A stretch of 27,823 bases of DNA, taken from the NCBI GenBank assembly GCA_900542115.1, contig UQMC01000008.1, forward strand, positions 1-27,823. Direction: 5' to 3'. The notes beneath the pieces were generated by a model. The model saw nothing but the letters and a program-made list of their open reading frames with translations. It did no database searches and was not told the DNA's origin. The DNA comes from an uncultured Oscillibacter sp. (lineage in GTDB: Bacteria; Bacillota; Clostridia; Oscillospirales; Oscillospiraceae). A program made the position numbers and the translations under genes. Below, piece by piece: positions 16,798-25,867 of this stretch (positions within the stretch are counted from its first letter, which is position 1; every line of letters starts with the position of its first letter).

Positions 16798-17469
16798 ATG
16801 AAAGTGCTGGTGATCGAGGATGAAAAAATGGTGGCGGAGTCCATCCGTGCCATTCTGGAAAGCAAGGGCTTCGAGGTGGAGACGGTCTACGATGGCGAGG
16901 CCGGAACAGAATACGCGGAGCTTGGCATTTACGATCTTTTGATTTTGGATGTGATGATGCCAAAGCTCAACGGCTTTCAGGTGGCCCGGCAGGTGCGGGC
17001 CGACCGGTGCAGCACGCCCATTCTGATGCTCACCGCCCGCTCGGACATCGAGGACCGCATTCAGGGCCTCAACGCCGGTGCGGACTACTATTTGACAAAG
17101 CCCTTTGATTCCCGGGAACTGCTGGCCTGCGTCAACGCCCTGCTGCGGCGGCAGGGCGATCAGGTGGACGAGCTGCGGATGGGAAACACCGCGCTGGACC
17201 TTGCCTCCTGTACGCTGGTATGCGGAGAAAACAGCGTCCGCCTGTCCGCCCGGGAATTTGACGTCATGCGCTTTTTACTGCAGGGCAAGGGCCGGGTGCT
17301 GTCCAAGGAGATGATTTTGGCCCGGGTCTGGGGCTACGATTCCAGCGCCGTGGAAAATCATGTGGAGGTCTACATGGGCTTTTTGCGGAAAAAGCTCCAG
17401 AGCATCGGCTCCAATCTGAAAATTGAGGCTATCCGCCGCTTGGGCTACCATCTGGAGGTGGCGGAATGA
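16798..17469 (+). CDS. OmpR/PhoB-family response regulator
   Basis: A 223-residue DNA-binding response regulator. The receiver domain (about 1-115) has acidic pocket E7/D8, phosphoacceptor D51 (LILDVMMPKLNGF), T79 and K101 (LTKPFD). The winged-helix effector domain (about 125-221) has SAREFDVMRFLL and ENHVEVYMGFLRKKL. The ATG at 16798 giving MKVLVIEDEK is preferred to the ATG five codons earlier because the protein then starts where family members start, with GAGG upstream. It overlaps the kinase gene by four bases. Divergent from the MacAB-like operon, which it probably controls along with its own promoter. Confidence 0.96.
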   Translation: MKVLVIEDEKMVAESIRAILESKGFEVETVYDGEAGTEYAELGIYDLLILDVMMPKLNGFQVARQVRADRCSTPILMLTARSDIEDRIQGLNAGADYYLTKPFDSRELLACVNALLRRQGDQVDELRMGNTALDLASCTLVCGENSVRLSAREFDVMRFLLQGKGRVLSKEMILARVWGYDSSAVENHVEVYMGFLRKKLQSIGSNLKIEAIRRLGYHLEVAE

Positions 17470-18686
17470 TTCGGCGTCTGCGGCTGAAATTCATCTGCGT
17501 GAATATGCTCATCGTCACGGTGATGATGGGCGTCATCTTCGGTCTTGTGTACCACTTTACGCAGACGGGACTGGAAACTCAGAGCGTTTCCATGCTGCAA
17601 AGCATTGCGGCGGAGCCGTTTCGCCCTAACCGTCCGGGAAAGCCGCCGGAGGGCGTCCAGCTCCCGTTTTTCATGCTGGAGCTGGACGAGGATGGCAGCC
17701 TCACCGCCGCGGGCGGCGGCTATTATGACCTGACGGACGAGGAATTTCTCAATACGCTGGTCTCCGCCGCCGATGAATCCGATGCGCCCATCGGTGTGCT
17801 GCCGGAATACGGCCTGCGGTACTGCCGCAGCGTCACCCCCTTTGGGGAGCGCATCGTCTTTGCCGATATGTCCAGTGAGCAGGCGATGCTGTCCCATCTG
17901 CTGCAAACCTGCGCGGTCATCGCGGTGCTGTGCTTTGCCGCATTCCTGCTTATCAGTTGGCTGCTGGCCCGGTGGGCCGTGCAGCCTGTTGAAAAGGCGT
18001 GGCAGCAACAGCGGCAGTTCGTGGCGGACGCCTCCCATGAGCTGAAAACGCCCCTGACGGTCATTATGACCAACGCGGAGCTTTTGAACAGCCCGGACTT
18101 TGACGAGGCCCGCCGCAGCCAGTTCGCCGCTCACATCCTCACCATGTCCCGGCAGATGCGCCGGCTCATCGAGGAAATGCTGGAGCTGGCCCGGACGGAC
18201 AACGGTCGTTCTCTTTCCAGCTTTGCGCCGGTGGACCTCAGCCGCCTTGTCAGCGACGCTCTGCTGCCCTTTGAGCCAGTATTTTTTGAAAAGGGCCTGA
18301 CCCTGACCTCCGACATCGTGCCGGAGGTCACTGTCCTTGGCAACGGACAGCATCTGCGTCAGGTAGTGGATATTCTGCTGGACAACGCGCAGAAATATTC
18401 CGATGTCCCCGGTGAGGTTACGGCAGTCCTCACCCGACAGGGCAGCCGGTGCCGCCTGTCGGTGTCCAATCCCGGCCCCGCCCTCTCCAAAGAGGAGCTG
18501 CGGAGTATTTTCAAACGCTTTTACCGGGTGGATTCGGCCCATACTCAGCGAGGCAGCTACGGCCTCGGCCTCTCCATCGCCCGGAACATTGTCGCCCATC
18601 ACCATGGCCGCATCTGGGCCGAGAGCAAGGAGGGCCGCGTCACCTTTACCGTGGAGCTGCCGGTCAGAGCGTCTGCCCGGTCATAG
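17466..18686 (+). CDS. Two-component sensor histidine kinase
   Basis: A 406-residue membrane kinase. Membrane segments at about 8-30 and 146-168 enclose an extracytoplasmic sensor of roughly 115 residues. A short juxtamembrane stretch, too short for a full HAMP domain, leads into HisKA with the phosphorylated His at 191 (DASHELKTPLTVI). The ATPase domain has an N-box (VVDILLDNAQKYS) and a G2 box (GSYGLGLSIARNI); the G1 position reads SNPGPALS rather than DxGxG, a deviation common in this subfamily. It is translationally coupled to the response regulator upstream. Likely to sense a membrane-active compound or envelope stress and to drive the divergent pump; this role is inferred from position. 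Confidence 0.95.
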   Translation: MIRRLRLKFICVNMLIVTVMMGVIFGLVYHFTQTGLETQSVSMLQSIAAEPFRPNRPGKPPEGVQLPFFMLELDEDGSLTAAGGGYYDLTDEEFLNTLVSAADESDAPIGVLPEYGLRYCRSVTPFGERIVFADMSSEQAMLSHLLQTCAVIAVLCFAAFLLISWLLARWAVQPVEKAWQQQRQFVADASHELKTPLTVIMTNAELLNSPDFDEARRSQFAAHILTMSRQMRRLIEEMLELARTDNGRSLSSFAPVDLSRLVSDALLPFEPVFFEKGLTLTSDIVPEVTVLGNGQHLRQVVDILLDNAQKYSDVPGEVTAVLTRQGSRCRLSVSNPGPALSKEELRSIFKRFYRVDSAHTQRGSYGLGLSIARNIVAHHHGRIWAESKEGRVTFTVELPVRASARS

Positions 18687-18765
18687 GGGCTTTGACTTTT
18701 CCGCCGGAAGCGGTTAAAATGGAGAAAATCTTTGATACGGCGTATCCGCCGGGAAAGGTGCCGCC

Positions 18766-20298
18766 ATGGAACGTGCCTCCGGAATCCTGCTTCCCCTGTT
18801 TTCCCTGCCCTCCCCCTACGGCATCGGCACAATGGGCCGCGCCGCCTACGAATTTGCGGATTTCCTTCACGCTGCCGGGCAGCGGTACTGGCAGCTTTTG
18901 CCCCTCGGCCCCACCGGCTATGGGGACTCCCCCTATCAGAGCTTTTCCACCTACGCCGGAAACCCCTATTTCATCGACTTGGAGCTGCTGGCGGAGGACG
19001 GCCTTTTGACGCAGGCGGAGCTGTCCGCCCGCGAGTGGGGGAACGATCCCCGGCGGGTAGATTACGGCGCGGTCTATGAAAACCGCCTGCCCCTGCTGCG
19101 TCTGGCAAAGGCCCGGGGCTGGCAGCGGGACCGGGACGCCGTGGCCGCCTTTGCGGCGCAGAACGCCGCGTGGCTGCCGGACTATGCCCTGTTCATGGCG
19201 CTGAAGGAGCGGTTTGGAATGAAGCCGTGGCAGCAGTGGCCTGAGGACATCCGTCTGCGCCGCCCAGAGGCGCTGAAGCGCTGCCGGGCTGAGGCACAGG
19301 AGGAAATCGAATTTTACACTTATGTACAATTTCTGTTTTTCCGCCAGTGGAACGCTCTGAAAGCCTATGTCAACGGCCTTGGCATCCGCATCATCGGGGA
19401 CGTTCCCATTTATGTTGCCATGGACTCCGCCGACGTCTGGGCGGAGCGGGCTATGTTCCAACTGGATTCCCACGGCTTTCCCACAGAGGTCGCCGGTGTC
19501 CCGCCGGACTACTTCAGCGCTGACGGACAGCTCTGGGGAAATCCTCTGTACGATTACGAGGCCATGAAGCACGATGGCTTCGGCTGGTGGATTCGCCGCA
19601 TTGACGGTGCGGCACGGCTGTATGATGTAGTCCGCATTGATCACTTCCGGGGCTTTGCCGCCTATTGGGCCGTTCCCTACGGAGAGACCACCGCCAAAAA
19701 CGGACATTGGATGCCGGGGCCGGGCATGGATTTGGTTGGTGTCCTCACCGGCTGGTTCCCCAACCTTTCCTTCATTGCTGAGGACTTAGGTACCCCCGCC
19801 CCGGAGGTCACGGCTTTGCTGAGCGTCTCCGGTCTTCCGGGAATGCGGGTGCTGGAATTTGCCTTTGACAACCCACAGGGGCAAAGCCCCTATCTGCCCC
19901 ATCGCTGCATTGAAAACTGTGTCTACTATACCGGCACCCACGATAACGCTCCGCTTTCGCCGTGGCGAAGCGAGGCGGAGCCGGAGGCTCTTACCTTTGC
20001 GGCGCAATATTTGGGCCTGAACCCGCAGGAGGGCTTCTGCGCCGGAATGCTCCGGGGCGGCATGATGACCTCCGCCAAGCTGTTTGTCTCCCAGATTCAG
20101 GACTGGCTGGAGCCGGAGGATGTTGGCCGCATCAACACCCCCGGCACCGCGCAGGGCAACTGGCAGTTTCGCCTGTCCCCCGGTGTGCTCAGCGACGAAT
20201 TAGCGGCGCACATTCGGGCCGTTACGGCCCGCTATGGCCGCCTGCCGGACTGCGCCGCACTGAAAGCGGCCTCTTCACAGCCAATGCTGCACCTGTAA
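18766..20298 (+). CDS. malQ: 4-alpha-glucanotransferase (amylomaltase, GH77)
   Basis: A 510-residue GH77 enzyme that transfers alpha-1,4-glucan segments between maltodextrins and releases glucose, in the cytoplasm. The N-terminus SGILLPLFSLPSPYGIGTMG and LPLGPTGYGDSPYQSFS are family hallmarks. Catalytic residues fit D292 (VVRIDHFRGF), E339 (FIAEDLG) and D393 (GTHDN). Length matches the family. It starts 79 bases after the kinase gene with GGAAAGG upstream and ends at a strong terminator. No other maltodextrin or glycogen gene is adjacent, and the link to the two-component system is probably just proximity. Confidence 0.97.
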   Translation: MERASGILLPLFSLPSPYGIGTMGRAAYEFADFLHAAGQRYWQLLPLGPTGYGDSPYQSFSTYAGNPYFIDLELLAEDGLLTQAELSAREWGNDPRRVDYGAVYENRLPLLRLAKARGWQRDRDAVAAFAAQNAAWLPDYALFMALKERFGMKPWQQWPEDIRLRRPEALKRCRAEAQEEIEFYTYVQFLFFRQWNALKAYVNGLGIRIIGDVPIYVAMDSADVWAERAMFQLDSHGFPTEVAGVPPDYFSADGQLWGNPLYDYEAMKHDGFGWWIRRIDGAARLYDVVRIDHFRGFAAYWAVPYGETTAKNGHWMPGPGMDLVGVLTGWFPNLSFIAEDLGTPAPEVTALLSVSGLPGMRVLEFAFDNPQGQSPYLPHRCIENCVYYTGTHDNAPLSPWRSEAEPEALTFAAQYLGLNPQEGFCAGMLRGGMMTSAKLFVSQIQDWLEPEDVGRINTPGTAQGNWQFRLSPGVLSDELAAHIRAVTARYGRLPDCAALKAASSQPMLHL

Positions 20299-20303
20299 AG
20301 TAA

Positions 20304-20337
20304 AAAAATCCCCGACACCTAAGTGTCGGGGATTTTT
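20304..20337. terminator. Bidirectional terminator between malQ and rnfB
   Basis: Stem ATCCCCGACAC/GTGTCGGGGAT (20308-20318 with 20323-20333), loop CTAA, flanked by an A tract and a T tract, so it serves both convergent operons. Confidence 0.93.
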
Positions 20338-20356
20338 CATGTGTTGCTTCAGGCAC

Positions 20357-21259
20357 TTATGCCTGCGGGGCAGAAGCGGCAGCAGCCTCCTCCGCAGCCT
20401 TCTTGGCAGCGGCAGCCTTCTCAGCCTGAGCCTTCTTAATGGCCTTGTACTTCTCCTTCTCCTCAGCAGTTGCCTTGGGGAGGATGGCGTCACGGGGGCA
20501 GACCTTGGTGCAGAGCTTGCAGCCCACGCACTTGTCATAGTCGATGACAGCCACGCCGTTGACCACATGGATAGCGTCCTTCTTGCACTCCTTCTCGCAC
20601 AGGCCGCAGCCGATGCAGGAGTTGCCGCAGACACTCATAGCAGCCTTGCCCTTATCCAGGTTGGCACAGGCCACATGGACCTTCTTGCTGGCGGGCACGG
20701 AGGTGATCAGGCCGCGGGGGCAGGCCTTCATGCAGGCGCCGCAGTTGGTGCATTTCTCAGGGTCCACAACGGCGGTGCCGTTGGGGCCGATGGACATAGC
20801 GCCGAACTGGCAGGCGTTCACGCAGGAGCCGAAGCCCAGGCAGCCGAAGCGGCAGTCCAGAGGACCGGCAGCAACCTTGGTGGCAGAGAGGCAGTCATGC
20901 ACGCCCACATACTCAAAGCGCTTCTTAGCAGCCTCGCCGCCGTTGCAGCGGACGAAGGCCACCTGACGCTCGCCGGAGGGAGCGGCCATGCCCATGATCT
21001 CGGCGATGGCGGCAGCATTGTCAGGGCCGGCGGGGGCGCAGGCGTTCACAGGTGCGTTGCCGGCTAAAATGGCGGCAGCGCAGCCGGCGCAGCCGGGATA
21101 GCCGCAGCCGCCGCAGTTCGCACCGGCCAGATGGCTGAGGATTGCTTCCTCGCGGGGGTCCTTTTTGACCTCAAAAATCTTGGAGGCCACGGACAGGATC
21201 AGTCCGAACAGAGCGCCCAGCGCGCCCAGAACCACAATGGCGTAAATAATATTTCCCAT
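20357..21259 (-). CDS. rnfB: Rnf complex iron-sulfur subunit RnfB
   Basis: A 300-residue ferredoxin-like subunit, the likely entry point for electrons from reduced ferredoxin. An N-terminal membrane helix (about 3-25) is followed by the Fes domain NCGGCGYPGC at 48-57 and then four cysteine clusters: CRFGCLGFGSCVNAC, CTNCGACMKAC, CGNSCIGCGLCEKEC and CVGCKLCTKVC. The several extra [4Fe-4S] sites match clostridial RnfB. The C-terminal ~40 residues are an Ala/Lys/Glu-rich tail (AEKAAAAKKAAEEAAAA). It is the last gene of the operon, 13 bases after rnfA. Confidence 0.96.
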   Translation of the reverse strand: MGNIIYAIVVLGALGALFGLILSVASKIFEVKKDPREEAILSHLAGANCGGCGYPGCAGCAAAILAGNAPVNACAPAGPDNAAAIAEIMGMAAPSGERQVAFVRCNGGEAAKKRFEYVGVHDCLSATKVAAGPLDCRFGCLGFGSCVNACQFGAMSIGPNGTAVVDPEKCTNCGACMKACPRGLITSVPASKKVHVACANLDKGKAAMSVCGNSCIGCGLCEKECKKDAIHVVNGVAVIDYDKCVGCKLCTKVCPRDAILPKATAEEKEKYKAIKKAQAEKAAAAKKAAEEAAAASAPQA

Positions 21260-21272
21260 CTTTCCTTCCTCC

Positions 21273-21860
21273 TTACCAGACCTTCAGGCCGGAGAAGCCC
21301 ATGAAAGCCAGCGCCATCAGGCCGGCGGTGATCAGCGCGATGGGGAAACCGTCCCAGCACTTGGGGTAATCAGCGAACACCAGACGCTCACGGATGCTGG
21401 CAAACAGCACGATGGCCAGCAGGAAGCCCAAGCCGCCGGTAATGCCGTAAACCACGGACTCGATGAAGTTGTAGTTGTTCTGCACGTTCAGCAGCACCAC
21501 GCCCAGCACGGCGCAGTTGGTGGTGATCAGGGGCAGGTACACGCCCAGAGCGGTGTACAGAGAGGGCATGGACTTCTGCAGGAACATCTCAATGAACTGC
21601 ACCAGAGAAGCGATGACCAGAATGAATGCCACCGTCTGCATATACGCAAGGTCCAGCGGGATCAGGATGAACCGGTTCACCACGAAGCACACGGCGGAGG
21701 CCAGACCCATAACAAAGGTAACGGCCACGCCCATGCCAACGGCGGTATCCACCTTCTTGGAAACGCCCAAGAACGGGCAGCAGCCCAGGAACTGGGAGAA
21801 GATGAAGTTGTTTGCAAGGATCGCGCCCAGCGTGATCGAAAGCAGCTTAAAGATTTCCAT
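21273..21860 (-). CDS. rnfA: Rnf complex membrane subunit RnfA
   Basis: A 195-residue integral membrane subunit with about six helices, homologous to RnfE and NqrE. The N-terminal [16 protein letters not shown] carries the conserved cysteine region thought to hold an intramembrane iron-sulfur centre shared with RnfE. Motif [15 protein letters not shown] is the matching second half. The ATG overlaps the rnfE stop by one base (TAATG), implying translational coupling. Confidence 0.96.
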   Translation of the reverse strand: MEIFKLLSITLGAILANNFIFSQFLGCCPFLGVSKKVDTAVGMGVAVTFVMGLASAVCFVVNRFILIPLDLAYMQTVAFILVIASLVQFIEMFLQKSMPSLYTALGVYLPLITTNCAVLGVVLLNVQNNYNFIESVVYGITGGLGFLLAIVLFASIRERLVFADYPKCWDGFPIALITAGLMALAFMGFSGLKVW

Positions 21861-22492
21861 TATTTGCTCTCCTCCTTATCCTTCTTGGGACGAGCCAGAG
21901 CCCACTGCATGGCAGCGATCAGAGCAGCCAGCACCAGGAAGCCGCCCACAGGCAACGTCAGCATACCCACGCCGAAATCGGAGGGGAAGATCTGAACGCC
22001 GTTGGCGCCCAGCACGCCGCCGCCGAAGGCGCCCTTGCCGAGGAACTCACGGATGATGCACATGGCCAGCAGCACCCAGGTGTAGCCGATGCCCTGGAAA
22101 ATACCGTCAAACATAGAGGCCACAACGCCGTTCTTATAGGAGAACGCCTCGGCACGGCCCAGAATGATGCAGTTCACCACGATCAGGGGGATGAACACAC
22201 CCAGAGAATTGGCAAGGTCGGGCAGGAACGCCTGAATGGACAGGTCCACGCAGGTCACGAAGCCCGCGATCACCACGATAAACATGGCGATACGGATTTT
22301 ATCGGGGATGATCTTCCGCATAGCGGCAATGATCATGTTGGACAGCGTCAGGATGATGGTAACGGCCACACCCATGCCGATGCCGTTGAAGAAGGAGGTG
22401 GTGATGGCCATGGTAGAGCACATACCCAGCACCTGAACCAGAACGGGGTTCTGCGTCAGCAGACCGTCCTTGAATTGCTTACCGATATTCAT
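21860..22492 (-). CDS. rnfE: Rnf complex membrane subunit RnfE
   Basis: A 210-residue membrane protein with about six helices, paralogous to Rnf[24 protein letters not shown] opens the protein and [18 protein letters not shown] is the second conserved half, with the paired cysteines of the intramembrane cluster (C26 and the Cys of VNCIILG). It lies 19 bases after rnfG with AGGAGG upstream of the ATG. Confidence 0.96.
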   Translation of the reverse strand: MNIGKQFKDGLLTQNPVLVQVLGMCSTMAITTSFFNGIGMGVAVTIILTLSNMIIAAMRKIIPDKIRIAMFIVVIAGFVTCVDLSIQAFLPDLANSLGVFIPLIVVNCIILGRAEAFSYKNGVVASMFDGIFQGIGYTWVLLAMCIIREFLGKGAFGGGVLGANGVQIFPSDFGVGMLTLPVGGFLVLAALIAAMQWALARPKKDKEESK

Positions 22493-22511
22493 GTTTCAAT
22501 GTCCTCCTCTC

Positions 22512-23129
22512 TTAGCCGATAACGCCGGCCACAGCCAGCGCGGCATTGACGCCGGTGGTCACACCCTTGGTGGACACGGTGGCGCCGGTAATGGCATCCA
22601 CGTTGGAGCCGACGGACAGCGTACCGTCAGCGGCAGACTTGCCGATGAACTGGTCCAGAACGCCGGTGCCGTTGGTCAGAGGCTCGTTGCCCATGACCTT
22701 GGAGCCGATACCGGAGGTCTCGGAGTTGGTGACGATGGAAACGCCGGTCACGGCGCCGTCCATGTCAATGCCCACCATCATGGAGATGGTACCCTGAGAG
22801 CCGGAGGACTCCACATTGATGGCATAGCCAATGGGCTGTCCGCCGGACTGCGCCTGATAAACGGCAGCCAGCGTGCCGCCCTGTGCGGTAGCCGCGGCGG
22901 TCATATCATCGGTAAGGTCCATAGCGTCGGAGAAATCGTCAGCGCTGATGACCTCCTTCATAGCGGTCACGGTCTTTTCCCAAGTGATAGCTGCGATCTT
23001 GTCCTTGGTAATGCTGTTGACCCAGCCCAGAACACCGGCCACAACCATGCAGGTCAAAAACAGCGTCACAGTCAGCTTAATGATGTACTTGGGGTCCATA
23101 TCGACCTTGTTTTTCACTTCGTTGCTCAT
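22512..23129 (-). CDS. rnfG: Rnf complex flavoprotein subunit RnfG
   Basis: A 205-residue subunit with one N-terminal helix (about 18-38) and an extracytoplasmic FMN-binding domain. The covalent flavin motif TGATVST is at 181-187, with T184 the expected FMN-phosphoester threonine. GIDMDGAVTGVSIVTNSETSGIG is the preceding conserved part. The start at 23129 (MSNEVKNK) is chosen because AGGAGG lies upstream and it overlaps the rnfD stop by four bases. Confidence 0.95.
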   Translation of the reverse strand: MSNEVKNKVDMDPKYIIKLTVTLFLTCMVVAGVLGWVNSITKDKIAAITWEKTVTAMKEVISADDFSDAMDLTDDMTAAATAQGGTLAAVYQAQSGGQPIGYAINVESSGSQGTISMMVGIDMDGAVTGVSIVTNSETSGIGSKVMGNEPLTNGTGVLDQFIGKSAADGTLSVGSNVDAITGATVSTKGVTTGVNAALAVAGVIG

Positions 23130-24145
23130 TTCGCGGCTGCCTCCTTCTTGTCGGATTTCACCACGCCGAACCGAACGGGCTTGGTGTACTTGTCGATGAG
23201 CGCGGTGCAGCAGTTCATCACCATGATGGAGTAGCACACGCCCTCATTATAGGAGCCAAAGTACCGGATGAACACGGTGAACAGGCCGCAGCCGATGCCG
23301 TAGATGAGCTGGCCCTTGGCAGTAACGGGAGAGGTGGCATAGTCGGTCGCCATGAAGAAGGCGCCGAGGAACAGGCCGCCGCCGAAGATGCTGTAGAGCA
23401 TATACTCAACGCCGGAGCCGGCCTTGGGGAACAACAGGGTCAGCACGGCCACGGTGGCGATATAGGCTACGGGAGTCTGCCAATTAATGACCTTGCGCCA
23501 CAGCAGATACACGCCGCCGATGAGCAGCATCAGCGCGGAGATCTCGCCCATGGAGCCGCCGATCTTGCCGAGGAACATATCGCCCACGGAGGCGATCTCC
23601 TTCAGGCCGTCCATGTTGCCGGTCTTCAGATAGGCCAGCGGGGTGGCGGCGGACACAACATCCACCGGCATACCGCCGCCGATAGCGGCCTTGGTGCCGG
23701 CAGGCAGCCAGGAGGTCATGGTGCCGGCATAGCTGGCCAGCAGAGCAGCACGGCCTGCCAGAGCGGGGTTCAGGAAGTTCTTGCCGATGCCGCCGAAAAG
23801 CTGCTTGACCACAACGATGGCAAAAAAGTCACCGATGAGAATCATCCACAGCGGGGTGGTGGCGGGGCAGACAAAGGCCAGCAGCATACCGGTGACCACA
23901 GCGGAGAGGTCGCCGACAGACTGGGGCTTGTGCATGATCTTGCGGTACAGGCCCTCGAACACCACGCAGCCGATCACGGACACGGCGGTGAGGAGCAGAG
24001 CCTCCACGCCGAAGTAAATGATGGCCCAAATCAGAGCCGGACACATGGCAATGATGACGTCCAGCATGATAGTGCGGGTGGTTTCACTGCCGCGGATATG
24101 GGGATTGGAAGTGGCAATGAGCTTCAAATTCTTATAATCCGTCAT
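23126..24145 (-). CDS. rnfD: Rnf complex flavoprotein membrane subunit RnfD
   Basis: A 339-residue membrane subunit with about nine to ten helices, homologous to NqrB. The covalent FMN site is SAATPL at 165-170 with T168 as the expected attachment residue; the usual SGAT has Ala in place of Gly here. FLNPALAGRAALLASY at 125-140 and GGGLFLGAFFMATDYATSPVT near 255-275 are family hallmarks. It follows rnfC by three bases. Confidence 0.95.
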   Translation of the reverse strand: MTDYKNLKLIATSNPHIRGSETTRTIMLDVIIAMCPALIWAIIYFGVEALLLTAVSVIGCVVFEGLYRKIMHKPQSVGDLSAVVTGMLLAFVCPATTPLWMILIGDFFAIVVVKQLFGGIGKNFLNPALAGRAALLASYAGTMTSWLPAGTKAAIGGGMPVDVVSAATPLAYLKTGNMDGLKEIASVGDMFLGKIGGSMGEISALMLLIGGVYLLWRKVINWQTPVAYIATVAVLTLLFPKAGSGVEYMLYSIFGGGLFLGAFFMATDYATSPVTAKGQLIYGIGCGLFTVFIRYFGSYNEGVCYSIMVMNCCTALIDKYTKPVRFGVVKSDKKEAAAK

Positions 24146-24148
24146 CTC

Positions 24149-25513
24149 TTATGCCTCCTTCTTTTCTGCCGCGGCCTTCTTGGCCTCAGCGGCGGCCTTA
24201 TCGGCTGCCATCTTGTTCTTGACGAGCTGCTTGCCGGTCTTGAACATGTGGGTCAGGTGCATCCGGGCGGGGCAGGCATACGCGCAGGCGCCGCACTCCA
24301 TGCAGTCCATGATGTGCGCCGCGTTCAGCTCATCCACCATGCCCTTTTCGGCATACTGATACATAAAGAGAGGCTCCAGATGCACGGGGCAGGCGGCAAC
24401 GCACTTGCCGCAGCGGATGCACTGGGGATGCTCAACAGTCTGCTCTTCCTTCTCGCAGAACGCCAGAATAGCGCCGGTGCCCTTGGCCACGGGGATATCC
24501 GCGGTATACTGGGCCATGCCCATCATGGGGCCGCCGGCGATAAGCTTGTAAGTACCGTCCTTCACGCCGCCGCAGGCATCCAGCAGCAGAGACACGGGGG
24601 TGCCGATGGGGCACTCGATGTTCTTGGGGTCCACAATGCCGGAGCCGGACACGGTGACAACCTTGTTCACCACGGGCATACCGGTGGTAATGGCCTTGAA
24701 GATGCAGATGGTGGTGTTGATGTTGAACACCGCGCAGCCCACATCGGCAGGCAGGCCGCCGGGAGGCACCTGACGGCCGGTGATGGCCTGAATGAGCTGC
24801 TTCTCACCGCCCTGGGGGTAACGGCAGCGCAGGGGCTCCACCACAACGGGGGCCTTCTTCTCGGCAATGACCTTGTTCAGCGCGTCAATGCCGTTTTGCT
24901 TGTTGTCCTCAACGCCGATGACAACCTTGTCCACGCCGAACATCTTGGCAAGATAGGTAGCGCCACCGATGATGTCCGCCGTGCGCTCCAGCATGGCCCG
25001 GTGGTCACCGGTGATGTAGGGCTCGCACTCAGCGCCATTGATGAGCACGTCCTTGACCTTGCCGATGCCGCCGGAGATCTTCACGTGGGTGGGGAACGTT
25101 GCGCCGCCCATACCGACGATACCGGCGTTCTTGACGATCTCAATCATTTCCTCCACTGTCAGGGCATCGGGGTCGGCAGGTGCCTTGACCTCTTCGCTGA
25201 TTGTGTTCTGGAAATCATTTTCGATCACCACGGACATCATGTTGCCGCCCATGGAATAGGGACGGGGCTCGATGGCCTTGACTGTACCGGAAACGCTGGC
25301 ATGGATAGGGGCGCCCAGCCCCTTGAATTCGCCGATCTTCTGGCCCACCTTGACCTGATCGCCCACCTTGACGGTAGGCGTGCAGGGAGCGCCAAAGTGC
25401 ATCGACATGGGGATGACCACGGTGGCCGGCGGTGCCAGCTGCTCGATGGCCTTTTCATTGGTCGCGGCTTTCATATCATGGGGATGAACGCCGCCAAAGA
25501 ATGCTTGTGCCAT
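24149..25513 (-). CDS. rnfC: Rnf complex NADH-interacting subunit RnfC
   Basis: A 454-residue peripheral subunit carrying the NAD(H) and FMN site. The N-terminal barrel-sandwich part (KVGDQVKVGQKIGEF) is followed by the NuoF-like domain (GIVGMGGATFPTHVKI, INGAECEPYITGDHR) and two [4Fe-4S] motifs near the C-terminus, CIRCGKCVAACP and CMECGACAYACP. The C-terminal tail is Ala/Lys-rich. The ATG at 25513 giving MAQAFFGGVHPHD is preferred over earlier in-frame starts because GAGGTG lies eight bases upstream. It is the first gene of rnfCDGEAB, the order usual in Clostridia. Confidence 0.96.
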   Translation of the reverse strand: MAQAFFGGVHPHDMKAATNEKAIEQLAPPATVVIPMSMHFGAPCTPTVKVGDQVKVGQKIGEFKGLGAPIHASVSGTVKAIEPRPYSMGGNMMSVVIENDFQNTISEEVKAPADPDALTVEEMIEIVKNAGIVGMGGATFPTHVKISGGIGKVKDVLINGAECEPYITGDHRAMLERTADIIGGATYLAKMFGVDKVVIGVEDNKQNGIDALNKVIAEKKAPVVVEPLRCRYPQGGEKQLIQAITGRQVPPGGLPADVGCAVFNINTTICIFKAITTGMPVVNKVVTVSGSGIVDPKNIECPIGTPVSLLLDACGGVKDGTYKLIAGGPMMGMAQYTADIPVAKGTGAILAFCEKEEQTVEHPQCIRCGKCVAACPVHLEPLFMYQYAEKGMVDELNAAHIMDCMECGACAYACPARMHLTHMFKTGKQLVKNKMAADKAAAEAKKAAAEKKEA

Positions 25514-25623
25514 TGTCTTCACCTCATTTTTACTCCATTGATAGCTGCCGAAGAACGCCCTGCCGCACCATTGGCAATGGCATGGCAGGCCATGCTTCGG
25601 CATACTACCACATACTGAAGCAG

Positions 25624-25652
25624 ATTTTACACCATGATTTCAAAAATGTCCA
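25624..25652 (-). promoter_or_regulatory. Sigma-A promoter of the rnf operon
   Basis: On the minus strand TGGACA (25647-25652) and TAAAAT (25624-25629) are 17 bases apart. The ~105-base leader holds hairpins GCATGGC/GCCATGC and CCATT/AATGG but no T-tract, so no attenuator is evident. Confidence 0.7.
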
Positions 25653-25782
25653 GTCTGTGAACGTATTTTTTGTAGAAAATTTGTCTCTTTCCTGCCAAGT
25701 CCCTGTGATTTCGGCTATTTTCTGGAAAAACACTGTGGATTTTTTGACAATCTCGCCGCCGTGTTTTCCGTGGGCGGCTCCC

Positions 25783-25811
25783 TTGTCTTTTGCTGAGAGA
25801 TATGCTACACT
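25783..25811 (+). promoter_or_regulatory. Candidate sigma-A promoter for the DUF975 gene
   Basis: TTGTCT (25783-25788) and TACACT (25806-25811) are 17 bases apart, about 55 bases before the ATG. Confidence 0.6.
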
Positions 25812-25867
25812 GCTCTCATCCTGAAATTTCAAAAACGCGCTTCCCTCGGAGGCGCACGGAGGTCTTT

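Noticed and set aside
23930..25618. A 562-codon plus-strand open frame opposite rnfC and rnfD
   Set aside because: His/Gly/Ala-rich shadow of well-identified rnf genes on the other strand.
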